Source of the DNA: Ruegeria pomeroyi
GTDB taxonomy: Bacteria; Pseudomonadota; Alphaproteobacteria; Rhodobacterales; Rhodobacteraceae
DNA length: 64,000 bases
Direction of reading: 5' to 3'
Assembly (NCBI RefSeq): GCF_021405525.1
Contig: NZ_JAGQAG010000001.1
Coordinates: 2,356,001 to 2,420,000, forward strand
Positions 26,192 through 35,900 of the stretch are shown here, piece by piece (position 1 is the first letter of the stretch; every line of letters begins with the position of its first letter). The notes beneath the pieces are model-generated. The model saw only the letters and a program-made list of their open reading frames with translations, had not been told where the DNA came from and made no database searches. A program made the position numbers and the translations under genes.

Positions 26192-28152
26192 TCCGCAGGC
26201 ACCCCGCTGGCCGGCGCCTTGCGCGCGCCTGCCGCCACCCGGAAGCGCCGGTCGCTGAGGCTGAGCGCGCCGCCAAGCGCCATCAGGATACAGCCCCCCC
26301 ATATCCAGTTGGCAAAGGGCTTGATATAGGTCCGCATGGTCCAGCCGCCGTCATCCTGACGGTCGCCGATCACCACATAGACATCGCGCAGAATGCGATA
26401 GTCGATCGCCGCCTCTGTGGTGGGCATGCGGGCGACCGGATAGTCGCGCTTTTCAGGGTGCAGCGTGGCGATGGCACGACCCGCCTTTTCCAGCCGGACA
26501 TTGCCCATGGTCGAGATATAGTTGGGTCCCTGTACCCGCTCGACCCCGTCGAGCGTCAGGGTAAACCCGCCCACCTCGAACGGTTCGCCGATACGCGCGA
26601 CGCGGATATCTTCGACCTCCCAGGCCATCAGCCCGGCAATGGCAAACATGGTAACACCCAGACCAGAATGGGCCACCGCCTTGCCCCAGTCGGCGCGCGG
26701 CAGACGGAACAGCCGCGCCACGCTGCCGCCGCGCCCGGTGCGGCTCCACAGATCGACGATGGCGCCGAAGGTGATCCACACCCCCAGGAACAGGCCCACC
26801 GGTCCCAGCGCGCTGCGCCCGGTCTGCATCACCCAGACCAGGATCGCCAGCGCCAGCGCCAGCACAAAGGCATAGCGCAGGCTGTGCGCCACCCGGCCCA
26901 GCTTGCCGCGTTTCCAGGGCAGCATGGCACCCAGCGGCAACACCACACCCAATGCCACCATGAACGGGGTGAAAGCCGCGTTGAAGAACGGCGCGCCAAC
27001 CGAGAGTTTGCGGTCAAAGAACATCTCGGCCAGGATCGGCCAGAGCGTGCCAAAGAACACCACAAAGGCCGACACAGCCAGCAGGATATTGTTGAGCACC
27101 AGCGCGCTTTCCCGGCTGACCATGGAAAAGACGCCCTTGGCCTCCATCGCCTGGGCGCGCGCGGCAAAGAGCGTCAGCGCGCCACCGGTAAAGAGGCCCA
27201 GAATGATCAGGATGAACACGCCGCGCTCGGGGTCGTTGGCAAAGGCATGTACGCTGGTCAGCAAGCCCGAACGCACGATGAAGGTGCCGATCAGCGAAAA
27301 GCCGAAGGCAAGGATCGCCAGCAGGATGGTCCAGCTTTTCAGCGCCTCGCGCTTTTCCACCACGATGGCCGAATGCAGCAAAGCGGCGGCAAGCAGCCAG
27401 GGCATGAAGCTGGCGTTTTCAACCGGGTCCCAGAACCAGAACCCGCCCCAGCCCAGTTCGTAATAGGCCCACCACGATCCCAGCGCGATCCCGATGGTCA
27501 GGAAAATCCACGCCGACAGCGTCCAGGGCCGCACCCAGCGGCCCCAGGCGGCATCGACGCGCCCCTCGATCAGGGCGGCCACGGCAAAGGAAAACGCCAT
27601 GCTCAGGCCGACATAGCCAAGATACAGAAACGGCGGATGGAACGCGAGGCCCGGATCCTGCAACAGCGGGTTCAGGTCCTGCCCGTCAAAGGGCGGCACC
27701 GCAAGGCGCAGAAACGGGTTCGAGGTGAACAGGATGAAGGCAAAGAACGCCACGGCGATCGCCGATTGCACCGCCAGCACGCGGGCCTTGAGCGTCGGCG
27801 GCAGCCCGCCGCCAAACCAGGCCGCCATGGCGCCGAACAGGGTGACGATCAGCACCCAGAGCAGCATGGACCCCTCGTGATTGCCCCATGTGCCGCTGAT
27901 CTTGTACAGCATCGGTTTGGCCGAATGGCTGTTCAGCACCACCAGCCGCAGCGAGAAATCCGAGGTCACAAAGGCCCAGACCAGCGCGGCAAAGGCAAAG
28001 GCGGTCAGCAGGAACTGCGCCCCTGCCGCCGGTTCGGCCAGGGCCATCCAGCCGGGCCAGCGTTTATGGGCTCCGATCATGGGCACGACCATCTGCACGA
28101 TGGCGACCATGAAGGCGAGGATGAGGGCGAAGTGACCGAGTTCCGTAATCAT
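26188..28152 (-). CDS. ccmF: haem lyase CcmF
   Basis: A 654-aa inner-membrane protein that joins haem to apocytochrome c in system I. The haem-binding tryptophan-rich WWD motif appears as WGGFWFWDPVENASF (about 234-248), surrounded by conserved His residues and 14-15 hydrophobic helices. The frame is open for 21 codons upstream, but MITELGHFALILAF is the standard N-terminus. The gene precedes ccmH (4-base overlap) and is separated from ccmE by the holin and muramidase genes. Confidence 0.96.
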   Translation of the reverse strand: MITELGHFALILAFMVAIVQMVVPMIGAHKRWPGWMALAEPAAGAQFLLTAFAFAALVWAFVTSDFSLRLVVLNSHSAKPMLYKISGTWGNHEGSMLLWVLIVTLFGAMAAWFGGGLPPTLKARVLAVQSAIAVAFFAFILFTSNPFLRLAVPPFDGQDLNPLLQDPGLAFHPPFLYLGYVGLSMAFSFAVAALIEGRVDAAWGRWVRPWTLSAWIFLTIGIALGSWWAYYELGWGGFWFWDPVENASFMPWLLAAALLHSAIVVEKREALKSWTILLAILAFGFSLIGTFIVRSGLLTSVHAFANDPERGVFILIILGLFTGGALTLFAARAQAMEAKGVFSMVSRESALVLNNILLAVSAFVVFFGTLWPILAEMFFDRKLSVGAPFFNAAFTPFMVALGVVLPLGAMLPWKRGKLGRVAHSLRYAFVLALALAILVWVMQTGRSALGPVGLFLGVWITFGAIVDLWSRTGRGGSVARLFRLPRADWGKAVAHSGLGVTMFAIAGLMAWEVEDIRVARIGEPFEVGGFTLTLDGVERVQGPNYISTMGNVRLEKAGRAIATLHPEKRDYPVARMPTTEAAIDYRILRDVYVVIGDRQDDGGWTMRTYIKPFANWIWGGCILMALGGALSLSDRRFRVAAGARKAPASGVPAE

Positions 28153-28227
28153 GACCCGAGATATAGACCCGGGTCCCGGCACCGCCAATCCCTTTCGCCG
28201 GGATCGGCGGCGCATAGTGTCGCGCCG

Positions 28228-28806
28228 TCAGGCCCGTTTCAGGCGGCGCCACTCCTCCAGCGCGGGGTTGGCCTCGGGGGTTGCCGCCGCCAGCGCAAGG
28301 CGCGCATCGGGCCCGGCATCGGCCGCGCCGGGGCTGTCATGGCGCAGGGCGCGCAGCGCGCGGATGTTCTCGACCGCCTGCGGCACGCGCGCCATGGTGG
28401 CGGCCAGATCGCGCTGGAAATCCTGCGTCTTGGCCTGGTGGCGAGCACCGAAATAGAACGACACGATGACGCCCAACAGCCACCACAGCGGCTCGGGCAC
28501 CAGCGCCAGCCCCTGCATCCGCTCGCCGAACCAGATCGGATCGGCCATCGCCGCAATGAACAGGCCCAGCGTCCCCAGCGCCAGCGCCGGGCGCGGCAGC
28601 CGGTTCAGCCCGTCCATGAAGCGATCGAACGCGCCACGCCGGGGCACGGTGAACTCCGCCGCGAACTGGTCCAGCGCGCCCATCTGCACCTGGGTTGCGC
28701 GTGCCGCCCCGGCCTCGGCATTCTCTCGGAACACCTCGACCGTTTCGCGCACCGCGTTGCGGCCGCCGCCAAACAGCATTCCCAGCAGATCACCGATCAG
28801 ACCCAT
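28228..28806 (-). CDS. holin family protein (3TMs type)
   Basis: A 192-aa protein starting MGLIGDLLGMLFGGGRNAV, with hydrophobic helices at about 75-92 (LALGTLGLFIAAM) and 100-120 (LWWLLGVIVSFYFGA) plus a weakly hydrophobic N-terminal helix. It matches the 3TMs holin family encoded next to GH108 muramidases. Holins make membrane holes that release an endolysin. A similar endolysin/holin pair is known to release gene transfer agents in Rhodobacter capsulatus, which is my best guess for the role here. Its start overlaps the muramidase stop by 10 bases, and it lies 75 bases before ccmF. Confidence 0.82.
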   Translation of the reverse strand: MGLIGDLLGMLFGGGRNAVRETVEVFRENAEAGAARATQVQMGALDQFAAEFTVPRRGAFDRFMDGLNRLPRPALALGTLGLFIAAMADPIWFGERMQGLALVPEPLWWLLGVIVSFYFGARHQAKTQDFQRDLAATMARVPQAVENIRALRALRHDSPGAADAGPDARLALAAATPEANPALEEWRRLKRA

Positions 28807-29408
28807 GCCGAAACCCTCCGCTGAAACTCCGCCTCGCTCAGATGGTATTCGGGCGCCATGAATTCCTCGGCCCGCTTGATCCAGCCGCCCTTGCCGCCGG
28901 CGCGGGTGCGGGCGTATTTGCGGCTGGCCGGGCGCCGGTCGGCCAGGCGGAAATAGTAGTTCCGCCGCGCCACCCCATAGGCATCGCGCAACGCCTCGGG
29001 GCGCGGCACCGCCGCATCCCGCGCCGCGCGCAGGGTCTGCGGCCCGATCGCCCCATCCACCGACACCTCATAGCCCATATCGCGCAGCAGCTGTTGCAGG
29101 ATCTTCACCGCGTTGCCGCCCGCATTCACATACATGTCAAAGAGCGAGGCCTGCACCGCCTCGGGCATCTCGCCGATCCGCGGGCGGGCAAAGTAATAGG
29201 TCAGGAATATCTCGACCGCCTGCTCCCGGCTCAGCGCCCGCACATCGGCCACATCCACCGCGCCATCGCCGGTCACATCCAGCCCCAGCCGCCGCATCGT
29301 GTGGATCGTCACCCCAAAATTGGTCGCCCCGCCCGGATCGTCGGGATCGTTCACGAATCCGCCCTCGCGGGCCACGATCTCCAGGGCGATCTGTCGTACC
29401 GTCTGCAT
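28797..29408 (-). CDS. holin-associated N-acetylmuramidase (GH108)
   Basis: A 203-aa peptidoglycan-cutting enzyme of glycoside hydrolase family 108. The catalytic Glu15 lies in EGGFVNDPDDPGGATNFG, the family's hallmark; the peptidoglycan-binding-like C-terminal segment contains VDGAIGPQTLRA. It has no signal peptide, so export must rely on the adjacent holin. Unusually a segment DVTGDGAVDVADVRAL at about 44-60 resembles a dockerin/EF-hand calcium loop (DxTGDGxVD). It overlaps the holin by 10 bases. The pair sits in the ccm operon, without other phage genes. Confidence 0.88.
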   Translation of the reverse strand: MQTVRQIALEIVAREGGFVNDPDDPGGATNFGVTIHTMRRLGLDVTGDGAVDVADVRALSREQAVEIFLTYYFARPRIGEMPEAVQASLFDMYVNAGGNAVKILQQLLRDMGYEVSVDGAIGPQTLRAARDAAVPRPEALRDAYGVARRNYYFRLADRRPASRKYARTRAGGKGGWIKRAEEFMAPEYHLSEAEFQRRVSAWV

Positions 29409-29499
29409 TGGTCTCGACCTCCATCAGAACCGCCCTGATGAGGCCGAAAAAGAGTTAATCCCCGGCAAGCGCAAAGGGCGCCGCTTGCGCAACGCCCCT

Positions 29500-29537
29500 G
29501 TCTTCATTCCGCTTCAAATACTCCCGCCGGAGGCGCC
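29500..29537 (+). repeat. dispersed AAATACTCCCGCCGGAGGC repeat, copy 1
   Basis: The 38 bases here (core AAATACTCCCGCCGGAGGC) occur again, nearly unchanged and inverted, at 60725-60760; weaker copies lie at 57314-57347 and 8968-8998. It contains the small palindrome GCCTCCGGCGGG on one strand. The copy is in the 145 bases between ccmE and the muramidase gene, next to a GC-rich hairpin (GGCAAGC...GCTTGC near 29464-29488). This looks like a short interspersed element of the genus. Confidence 0.6.
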
Positions 29538-29553
29538 TTTCCGGCAATTGGTG

Positions 29554-29997
29554 TCAGCTCTCGGGCGCCTGATAGACGCCCTGCTCCTTGAGCGCGTCCA
29601 TGACCTCTTTCGGCATATAAGTCTCGTCATGTTTGGCAAGGATTTCAGAGGCTTCAAAGACGCCATTCACGTAACGCCCCGTTCCGATCATGCCCTGGTT
29701 CTCGGCAAAGAGATCGGGCAGCACACCGGTAAAGACAACCGGCACGCTGGCGCCGCCATCTGTCACGGAAAAGCGCACGGTCTCGCCCTGACCCCGCACC
29801 AGGGTGCCGCCCTCGACCAGCCCGCCGATGCGAAAGGTCTCGCTGGGCTGCGGCGGTTCGGCGATGATGTCGCTGGGTGCCCGGAAGAAGTTGATGCCGT
29901 CGCGCATGGCATAGCCGATCAGCCCCGTCGCCAGAACCAGAGCGACAGTTGCCAGTATGATCACCTGGATACGTCGTTGTTTCTTCAGCGATTTCAT
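29554..29997 (-). CDS. ccmE: haem chaperone CcmE
   Basis: A 147-aa periplasmic haem chaperone, anchored by an N-terminal helix (about 10-30). It binds haem covalently through His123 in KHDETYMP (with Tyr127) and hands it to CcmF. The protein is otherwise the usual OB-fold, including FRIGGLVEGGTLVRG. It is located 7 bases after argC. This argC-ccmE order is as I recall it in related Rhodobacterales. Confidence 0.95.
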   Translation of the reverse strand: MKSLKKQRRIQVIILATVALVLATGLIGYAMRDGINFFRAPSDIIAEPPQPSETFRIGGLVEGGTLVRGQGETVRFSVTDGGASVPVVFTGVLPDLFAENQGMIGTGRYVNGVFEASEILAKHDETYMPKEVMDALKEQGVYQAPES

Positions 29998-30004
29998 CTC
30001 GTCC

Positions 30005-31033
30005 TCACGGGAATAGCGGGGCCATGGTCAGCCCGGTGGTCTCTGTTTCACCTAACATCAGGTTGGCGTTCTGCAAGGCCTGGCCACTGCTACCTTTTGT
30101 CAGGTTATCCAGCGCCGCGATCACGATGGCCCGGCCCGCGAGACGGTCGCCCGTCACCCCGATATGGCAATGGTTCGAGCCGCGTACATGATGGGTCGAG
30201 GGTGTCTCGCCAAAGGGCAGCACATGCAGGAACGGTTCGTCCGCATAGGCCGCGGCCAGCGTCTGATGCACGGTTTGCGCATCGCCGCGCACATAGGCGG
30301 TGGCCAGGATGCCCCGGTTGGCGGGGATCAGATGCGGGGTGAACTGCACCTGCACCGGACGCCCGGCCAGCGCCGAGAATTCCTGATCGAACTCACCCAG
30401 ATGCCGGTGGGTGCCGCCCACCGCATAGGCGTTATAGCCCTCGCTCAGCTCGGCATGCAGCAGGTTTTCCTTCAGGCTGCGCCCGGCACCGGATACCGCG
30501 CATTTCAGGTCAAGGATGATCTCGTCCAGGTCGATGACACCGGCGGCGATCAGCGGTCGCAGCACATATTGCCCGGTGGCCGCGTTGCAGCCGGTTCCCG
30601 CCACCAGCCGCGCGGTGCGGATCTGTTCGCGGTAGAACTCGGTCAGGCCGTAAACCGCCTCGGCCTGCTGCTCCAGCGCCACATGTTCGTTGCCATACCA
30701 TTTGCGATAGGCCTCGGGATCGCGCAGCCTGAAATCGGCGCTCAGATCGACGATCCTGAGCGTTGAAGGCAGGGCGCGGATCACCTCCTGGCTGGTCTTG
30801 TGCGGCAGCGCGCAAAAGCACAGGTCGATCCCGGCAAAGTCGATCTCGTCGATCTTGCACAGCACCGGCAGGTCCAGATGGCGCAGATGCGGGAACACTT
30901 CGGCCATGCTCTGCCCGGCCTTGCGCTCGCCCGACAGGGCGACGATTTCCATGTTCGGGTGTTCGGCGATCAGCCGGATCAGTTCGGCCCCGGTGTAACC
31001 GCTGGCGCCCAGAATTGCGATCTTGTGGGTCAT
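30005..31033 (-). CDS. argC: N-acetyl-gamma-glutamyl-phosphate reductase
   Basis: Third step of arginine synthesis, NADPH-dependent reduction of N-acetylglutamyl phosphate. The 342-aa enzyme starts [20 protein letters not shown] (Rossmann dinucleotide loop) and has the active-site Cys in [10 protein letters not shown] (about 147), as well as [10 protein letters not shown] and [12 protein letters not shown]. The frame is open for 19 codons upstream; the ATG at 31033 follows a GAGG site. It heads the minus-strand run argC-ccmE-muramidase-holin-ccmF-ccmH. Confidence 0.95.
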   Translation of the reverse strand: MTHKIAILGASGYTGAELIRLIAEHPNMEIVALSGERKAGQSMAEVFPHLRHLDLPVLCKIDEIDFAGIDLCFCALPHKTSQEVIRALPSTLRIVDLSADFRLRDPEAYRKWYGNEHVALEQQAEAVYGLTEFYREQIRTARLVAGTGCNAATGQYVLRPLIAAGVIDLDEIILDLKCAVSGAGRSLKENLLHAELSEGYNAYAVGGTHRHLGEFDQEFSALAGRPVQVQFTPHLIPANRGILATAYVRGDAQTVHQTLAAAYADEPFLHVLPFGETPSTHHVRGSNHCHIGVTGDRLAGRAIVIAALDNLTKGSSGQALQNANLMLGETETTGLTMAPLFP

Positions 31034-31123
31034 GTCCGACCTCTTCTCAACTGTGGTTTCGTCGCATCGCGACCGCCCCGCATGGGGCATAAGACGGTGA
31101 GGCAGCGCGCACCTTGACCGAAG

Positions 31124-31933
31124 TCAGGCGGCGGCAAAGGTGATCTGTCGTCGCAGGAACTGGGTCGCGCGATTGCTGACGGTGGCGGGCTTGCCGGTGG
31201 TGAGATACCCCGCCGCGCCGCTGCCGCGCATGTTCGGGTGACGCTCCAGGTAATCGGCCAGGCTGTCGGCCACCAGATTGCCCTGGCTGAACACCCGCAC
31301 ATCGGGGCCCAGTGCGTCCTGAAAGATCGGCTCCATCAGCGGATAATGGGTACAGCCCAGAATGGCCGCCTGCGGATAGGGCATCTTGCGTTTCAGCGCG
31401 TCCACATGGCTGCGCACCAATGCCTCGGCCAGGATCAGGTCGCCCTCTTCGATGGCATCGACCACACCACCGCAAGCCTGCGCCTCGACATCCACACCGA
31501 TGGCGCGAAAGGCCAGTTCGCGCTGGAACGCGCGGCTGGCTACGGTGGCGGGCGTGGCGAACAGTGCGACGTTCTTGACCTCGACCTCGCGCGGGGGGCT
31601 GTTATCGCCCCATTGCCGCTCGGTCAGCGCCTCGATCAGCGGCACAAACACGCCCAGCACCCGCTTGCCCGGCGGCACGCCCTCTTCCTGCATCCGGCGT
31701 AGCGCGGCGGCGCTGGCGGTGTTGCAGGCCAGGATCACCAGATCACAGCCCCGGTTCCACAGATCATGCACCGCCGCGCGGGTCAGTTGAAAGATATCCT
31801 CGGGCGTGCGCACCCCATAAGGCGCATGGGCACTGTCGGCATAGTAGAGGAACTCTACCTCCGGCAACCGTTTCTGCGCGGCTTCCAGTACGGTCAGACC
31901 TCCCAGGCCCGAATCGAATATCCCTACTGCCAT
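31124..31933 (-). CDS. murI: glutamate racemase
   Basis: Makes D-glutamate for peptidoglycan by a two-base mechanism. The 269-aa protein has [14 protein letters not shown]-type start ([15 protein letters not shown]), SAHAPYG, the first catalytic Cys in [11 protein letters not shown] (about 70) and the second in LGCTHYPLM (about 190). It lies 8 bases after the acyltransferase gene and 90 bases before argC, all on the same strand. Confidence 0.95.
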   Translation of the reverse strand: MAVGIFDSGLGGLTVLEAAQKRLPEVEFLYYADSAHAPYGVRTPEDIFQLTRAAVHDLWNRGCDLVILACNTASAAALRRMQEEGVPPGKRVLGVFVPLIEALTERQWGDNSPPREVEVKNVALFATPATVASRAFQRELAFRAIGVDVEAQACGGVVDAIEEGDLILAEALVRSHVDALKRKMPYPQAAILGCTHYPLMEPIFQDALGPDVRVFSQGNLVADSLADYLERHPNMRGSGAAGYLTTGKPATVSNRATQFLRRQITFAAA

Positions 31934-31941
31934 CTTTCCCT

Positions 31942-32820
31942 TCAGGCGCGATGCCGTTCCTCGAATTCATAGCCGTAGTCATAGGACTTGAGCGGCGTCG
32001 GAGACAGCTCATACGTCGCCTTGCGCAGAAAATCCATCATCTTGCGCGTGTCCCGCGCCAAGGGGTCCAGAATGTCGCGCCCGATGGGCTGGCCCACAAC
32101 CACCCGCACGGGCGTATCCACCCGTTTGCGGAATTCCTTGATCAACAGACCCATGCGCAGGGTCGAATGCAGGTGGCTGGCGATCTGGAACAACCGGCTG
32201 GTATGGCCGTCAAAGAAGACCGGTACCACCACCGCGTTGGATTTCGCCACCATTCGCGCGGTAAAACCGCGCCAGCCCGGATCCATCGGATGCGAGAACG
32301 GATGCAGCCCGGTCGAGACGGTGCCGCCGGGAAAGATGCCGATCGCGCCACCCTGCCCCAGATAGTTCAACGCCTGTCGGCGGGTGTCGATGTTCAGCTG
32401 CATGGCCTCACGGGTGTCATCGAACGAGATCGGCAGGATGATCCGGTTGATATCCTCGGCCTTGCGGAACACGCGGTTTGCAATGATGCGGAAATCTCCC
32501 CGTGTGTGAGACAGGATATGCCCCATCATCAGCCCGTCGAGGATGCCGTAGGGGTGATTGGCGATCAGGATCAGCGGGCCGTCCTGTGGAATATTCGCCA
32601 ACTCTCCGCCCACCACATCCAGTGTCAGGCCATATCGCTCGGCCATCACCGCCCAGAAATCGCGGCCCCGCGCCACTTCGCGTTCGTATCCCTGCGCCCG
32701 GCGGATCAGGCCCAGACGACCGGTGGTGTTCTCCATCAGGCGGATCACCGCCCGTCCTCCCCTGGTCGCGGCGGAATGGGCATAGCTGATATCGCGGGCG
32801 ATATGGCGCTGTGCGGTCAT
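31942..32820 (-). CDS. lysophospholipid acyltransferase family protein
   Basis: A 292-codon gene (291-292 aa) for a membrane-associated PlsC-like acyltransferase, probably transferring fatty acids to a lysophospholipid or aminolipid. It has the family blocks [14 protein letters not shown] (about 86-99), a FPGGTVSTG-type phosphate loop ([12 protein letters not shown]) and VVPVFFDG. The usual NHx4D motif appears as NHPYGILD, with five residues between His and Asp, typical of the hemolysin-like branch of the superfamily. I chose the ATG at 32820 with GGAGC upstream; the frame is open further. It follows the indolepyruvate oxidoreductase gene by about 80 bases on the same strand. Confidence 0.82.
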   Translation of the reverse strand: MTAQRHIARDISYAHSAATRGGRAVIRLMENTTGRLGLIRRAQGYEREVARGRDFWAVMAERYGLTLDVVGGELANIPQDGPLILIANHPYGILDGLMMGHILSHTRGDFRIIANRVFRKAEDINRIILPISFDDTREAMQLNIDTRRQALNYLGQGGAIGIFPGGTVSTGLHPFSHPMDPGWRGFTARMVAKSNAVVVPVFFDGHTSRLFQIASHLHSTLRMGLLIKEFRKRVDTPVRVVVGQPIGRDILDPLARDTRKMMDFLRKATYELSPTPLKSYDYGYEFEERHRA

Positions 32821-32900
32821 GAATAGCTCCGAAAAAAACTGCCCCTGAAATAGGGGCAGTCCTGGATTTTGCATAGAGCCTGTAACAGTCAAATGACGCG

Positions 32901-35900
32901 TTATTCCGCCGCTTTTGCCAGTTCCGGCCCGCCATGACGGATCACCGACAGCAACTCCTCGCGCCGTTTGGCGGCCTTGGCCTCGTTTGCCATCTTCACC
33001 GGGCCAAAGCCGCGGATGTCCAACGGCAGCCGTGCCAGCGCCACGATGGCATCGCGGGTGCGGCTGTCGAGTTTCAGCAGCACCTCGCGCATGTCCTTTT
33101 CATATTGCCGGATCAGCGCCCTCTCCATCTTGCGCTCGGCGGTATAGCCGAACAGATCGAACGGCGTGCCGCGCAGTCCCTTCATCCGCGCGAGCAACTT
33201 GAAGAGCCCCAGCCAGCGCTCGGAAAACTCGCGCTTTTTCGGGCGCCCATCCGCATCTTTACCGCCCAGGATCGGCGGCGACAGGTGCAGGGTCAGCTTC
33301 AGATCGCCATCAAACTCGGCCGCGGCCTTGTCGCGGCTGTCGAGCAGCAGGCGCGCCACCTCGTATTCATCCTTGTAGGACAAGAGCTTGTGATAACCCT
33401 CGGCCACCGCCGCGCGTAGATCGCCGTCCTCGATCGCGTCGACCAGCTTGCGATAGCGCTTGGCCAGTCGCGCGCCCTGATAGGCAGTCAGATGTTCGGC
33501 GCGATAGGCGATCTTGTCCTCGGGCGATTTCGGCAGCTCGACCACGCCGGGCCGGATCAGCCGCGCGGCCTCGTCCGGGTGCAGAACCGCCCAGCGGCCG
33601 ATGTCAAAGGCGCGCTTGTTACGTTCGACCGCGGCGCCGTTCAGCTCGATCGCCTGCATGATGGCCTCGTGGCTGACCGGCAGCAGCCCGCGCTGCCAGG
33701 CGGCGCCGAACACCATCATGTTGGAATAGATCGAATCGCCCATCACCGCGCGCGCCAATTCGGACGCATCGAACAGGTCCAGCCGCTCTTTCAATCGCGC
33801 CTCAAGCGCCAGGCTCAGCCGGTCGGCGGGGATGGTGAAATCGGTGTTGCGGGTGAAATCACCGGTGATGATCTCGTGGCTGTTGACCACTGCGCCTGTG
33901 GTTCCGGTGCGGGTCAGGCCCAGCGTCTTGGCCCCGGCGCTGACCACAAGGTCGCCGCCGATCAGCGCATGCGCCTCGCCGGTGGCGACGCGGATGGCGC
34001 TGATATCCTCGGGCCGGTTGGCGATGCGGCAATGGATGTGCACGGCGCCACCCTTTTGCGCCAGCCCCGCCATTTCCATCATGCCTGCGCCCTTGCCGTC
34101 GATCTGGGCGGCCTGCGCCAGTACCGCGCCGATGGTCACCACGCCGGTGCCACCGACGCCGGTGATCACCACGTTATGGGTGCCGGAGATGGCGGGCAGG
34201 TTCGGCATCGGCAGATGCGGCAGGTCGATCTCGGCTGTGGCCTCCTTGCGGATCTTGGCGCCCTGCACCGTCACGAAGGACGGGCAGAACCCTTTGACGC
34301 AAGAGAAATCCTTGTTGCACGAGGATTGGTCGATCGCCCGCTTGCGTCCCAGTTCGGTTTCCTTGGGCACGATCGAGACACAGTTCGACTGCACCCCGCA
34401 ATCGCCGCAGCCCTCGCAGATATCGGTGTTGATGAACACCCGCTTGTCCGGGTCGGGGAAGGTGCCGCGCTTGCGGCGGCGGCGTTTCTCGGCGGCGCAG
34501 GTCTGGATATAGACGATGGCGCTGACGCCCTCGATCTCGCGGAACTGCTTTTGCACCTGCATCAGTTCGGCGCGCTCGTGGAACGGCACGCCCGAGGGGA
34601 ACTGCGACCGGTCGACATCTTCCTTCTCGTCATAGACAACGGCAAGTTCCTTGACGCCCATCGCCTTCAGCTCGGCCACGATGCGGGGCGCGGTCAGATC
34701 GCCTTCGTTCTCCTGTCCGCCGGTCATTGCGACCGCGTCGTTGAACAGGATCTTATAGGTGATGTTGGTGCCAGCCGCCAAGGCGGCGCGAATCGCCTGC
34801 ACGCCCGAATGGTTATAAGTGCCATCGCCCAGGTTCTGGAACACGTGCTTGGTCTTGGAAAACGGCGCCTCGCCGATCCAGTTCGCCCCTTCACCGCCCA
34901 TATGGGTGAACCCTTGGGTGTTCCGGTCCATCCACTGCACCATATAGTGACAGCCGATCCCGGCATAGGCGCGGCTGCCATCGGGCACCTTGGTCGAACT
35001 GTTATGCGGGCAACCCGAGCAGAAATACGGCAGGCGCGACGCGATTTCCTGCGCGTTGTCGTTGCGCCGCGCATCGGCCAGCGCGTTCAGGCCGGCGCGG
35101 ATCCCATCGGTCTCGCGCCCCTCTTCGATAAAGATCGCGCCCAGCTTCTCGGCGATCAGGATCGGGTCCAGCGCGCCCCGGGTCGGGAACAGTTCCTCTC
35201 GGTGCAGCGCCCCGGCACCGCCCTTGTACCAGCCATAGACGCGGCGGCCCTGACGGTCATCAAAGATCGCCTCCTTGACCTGCACCTCGATCAGCTTGCG
35301 CTTTTCCTCGACGATCACCACCAGATCGAGATCCTCGGCCCAGTCATGGAAGCTCTGCATGTCCAGCGGAAAGGTCTGGCCGACCTTGTAGGTGGTGATG
35401 CCCAGCCGCTCGGCCTCTGCCTCGTCGATGTTCAAGAGCGACATCGCATGCACCAAGTCGAGCCAGTTCTTGCCCGCCGCAGCAATGCCGATTTTGGCCC
35501 CCGGCTTGCCCCAGACCCGCTTGTCCATCCGGTTGGCGCGGCTGAACGCCTCGGCGGCAAAGCGTTTGTAATCGATGATCCGCCCCTCTTGCAGGTGCGG
35601 CGTGTCACCCAGTCGGATGTTCAACCCGCCCTCGGGCATGTCGAATTCCGGGGTCACCAGTTGCATCCGGTCGGGACGGCCATCCACGACCGAGGTCACC
35701 TCGATCGTGTCCTTCATGGTCTTGAGACCCACCCAAAGGCCCGAGAACCGGCTGAGCGCATAGCCGTAGATACCGTAATCAAGGATTTCCTGCACACCTG
35801 CGGGGCTGACCACCGGCATATAGGCATCGACCAGCGCCCATTCCGACTGGTGCAGCACGGTCGAGCTTTCGCCGGTGTGGTCGTCGCCCATCGCCATCAG

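Noticed and set aside
26458-28824. A 788-codon frame on the plus strand opposite ccmF
   Set aside because: Antisense shadow; Gln/Arg/His-rich with no motif, while ccmF has its WWD signature.
28228-29408. A prophage at the holin/muramidase genes
   Set aside because: Only the two lysis genes occur; flanks are ccmE and ccmF with no integrase, capsid or tail genes and no attachment repeats.
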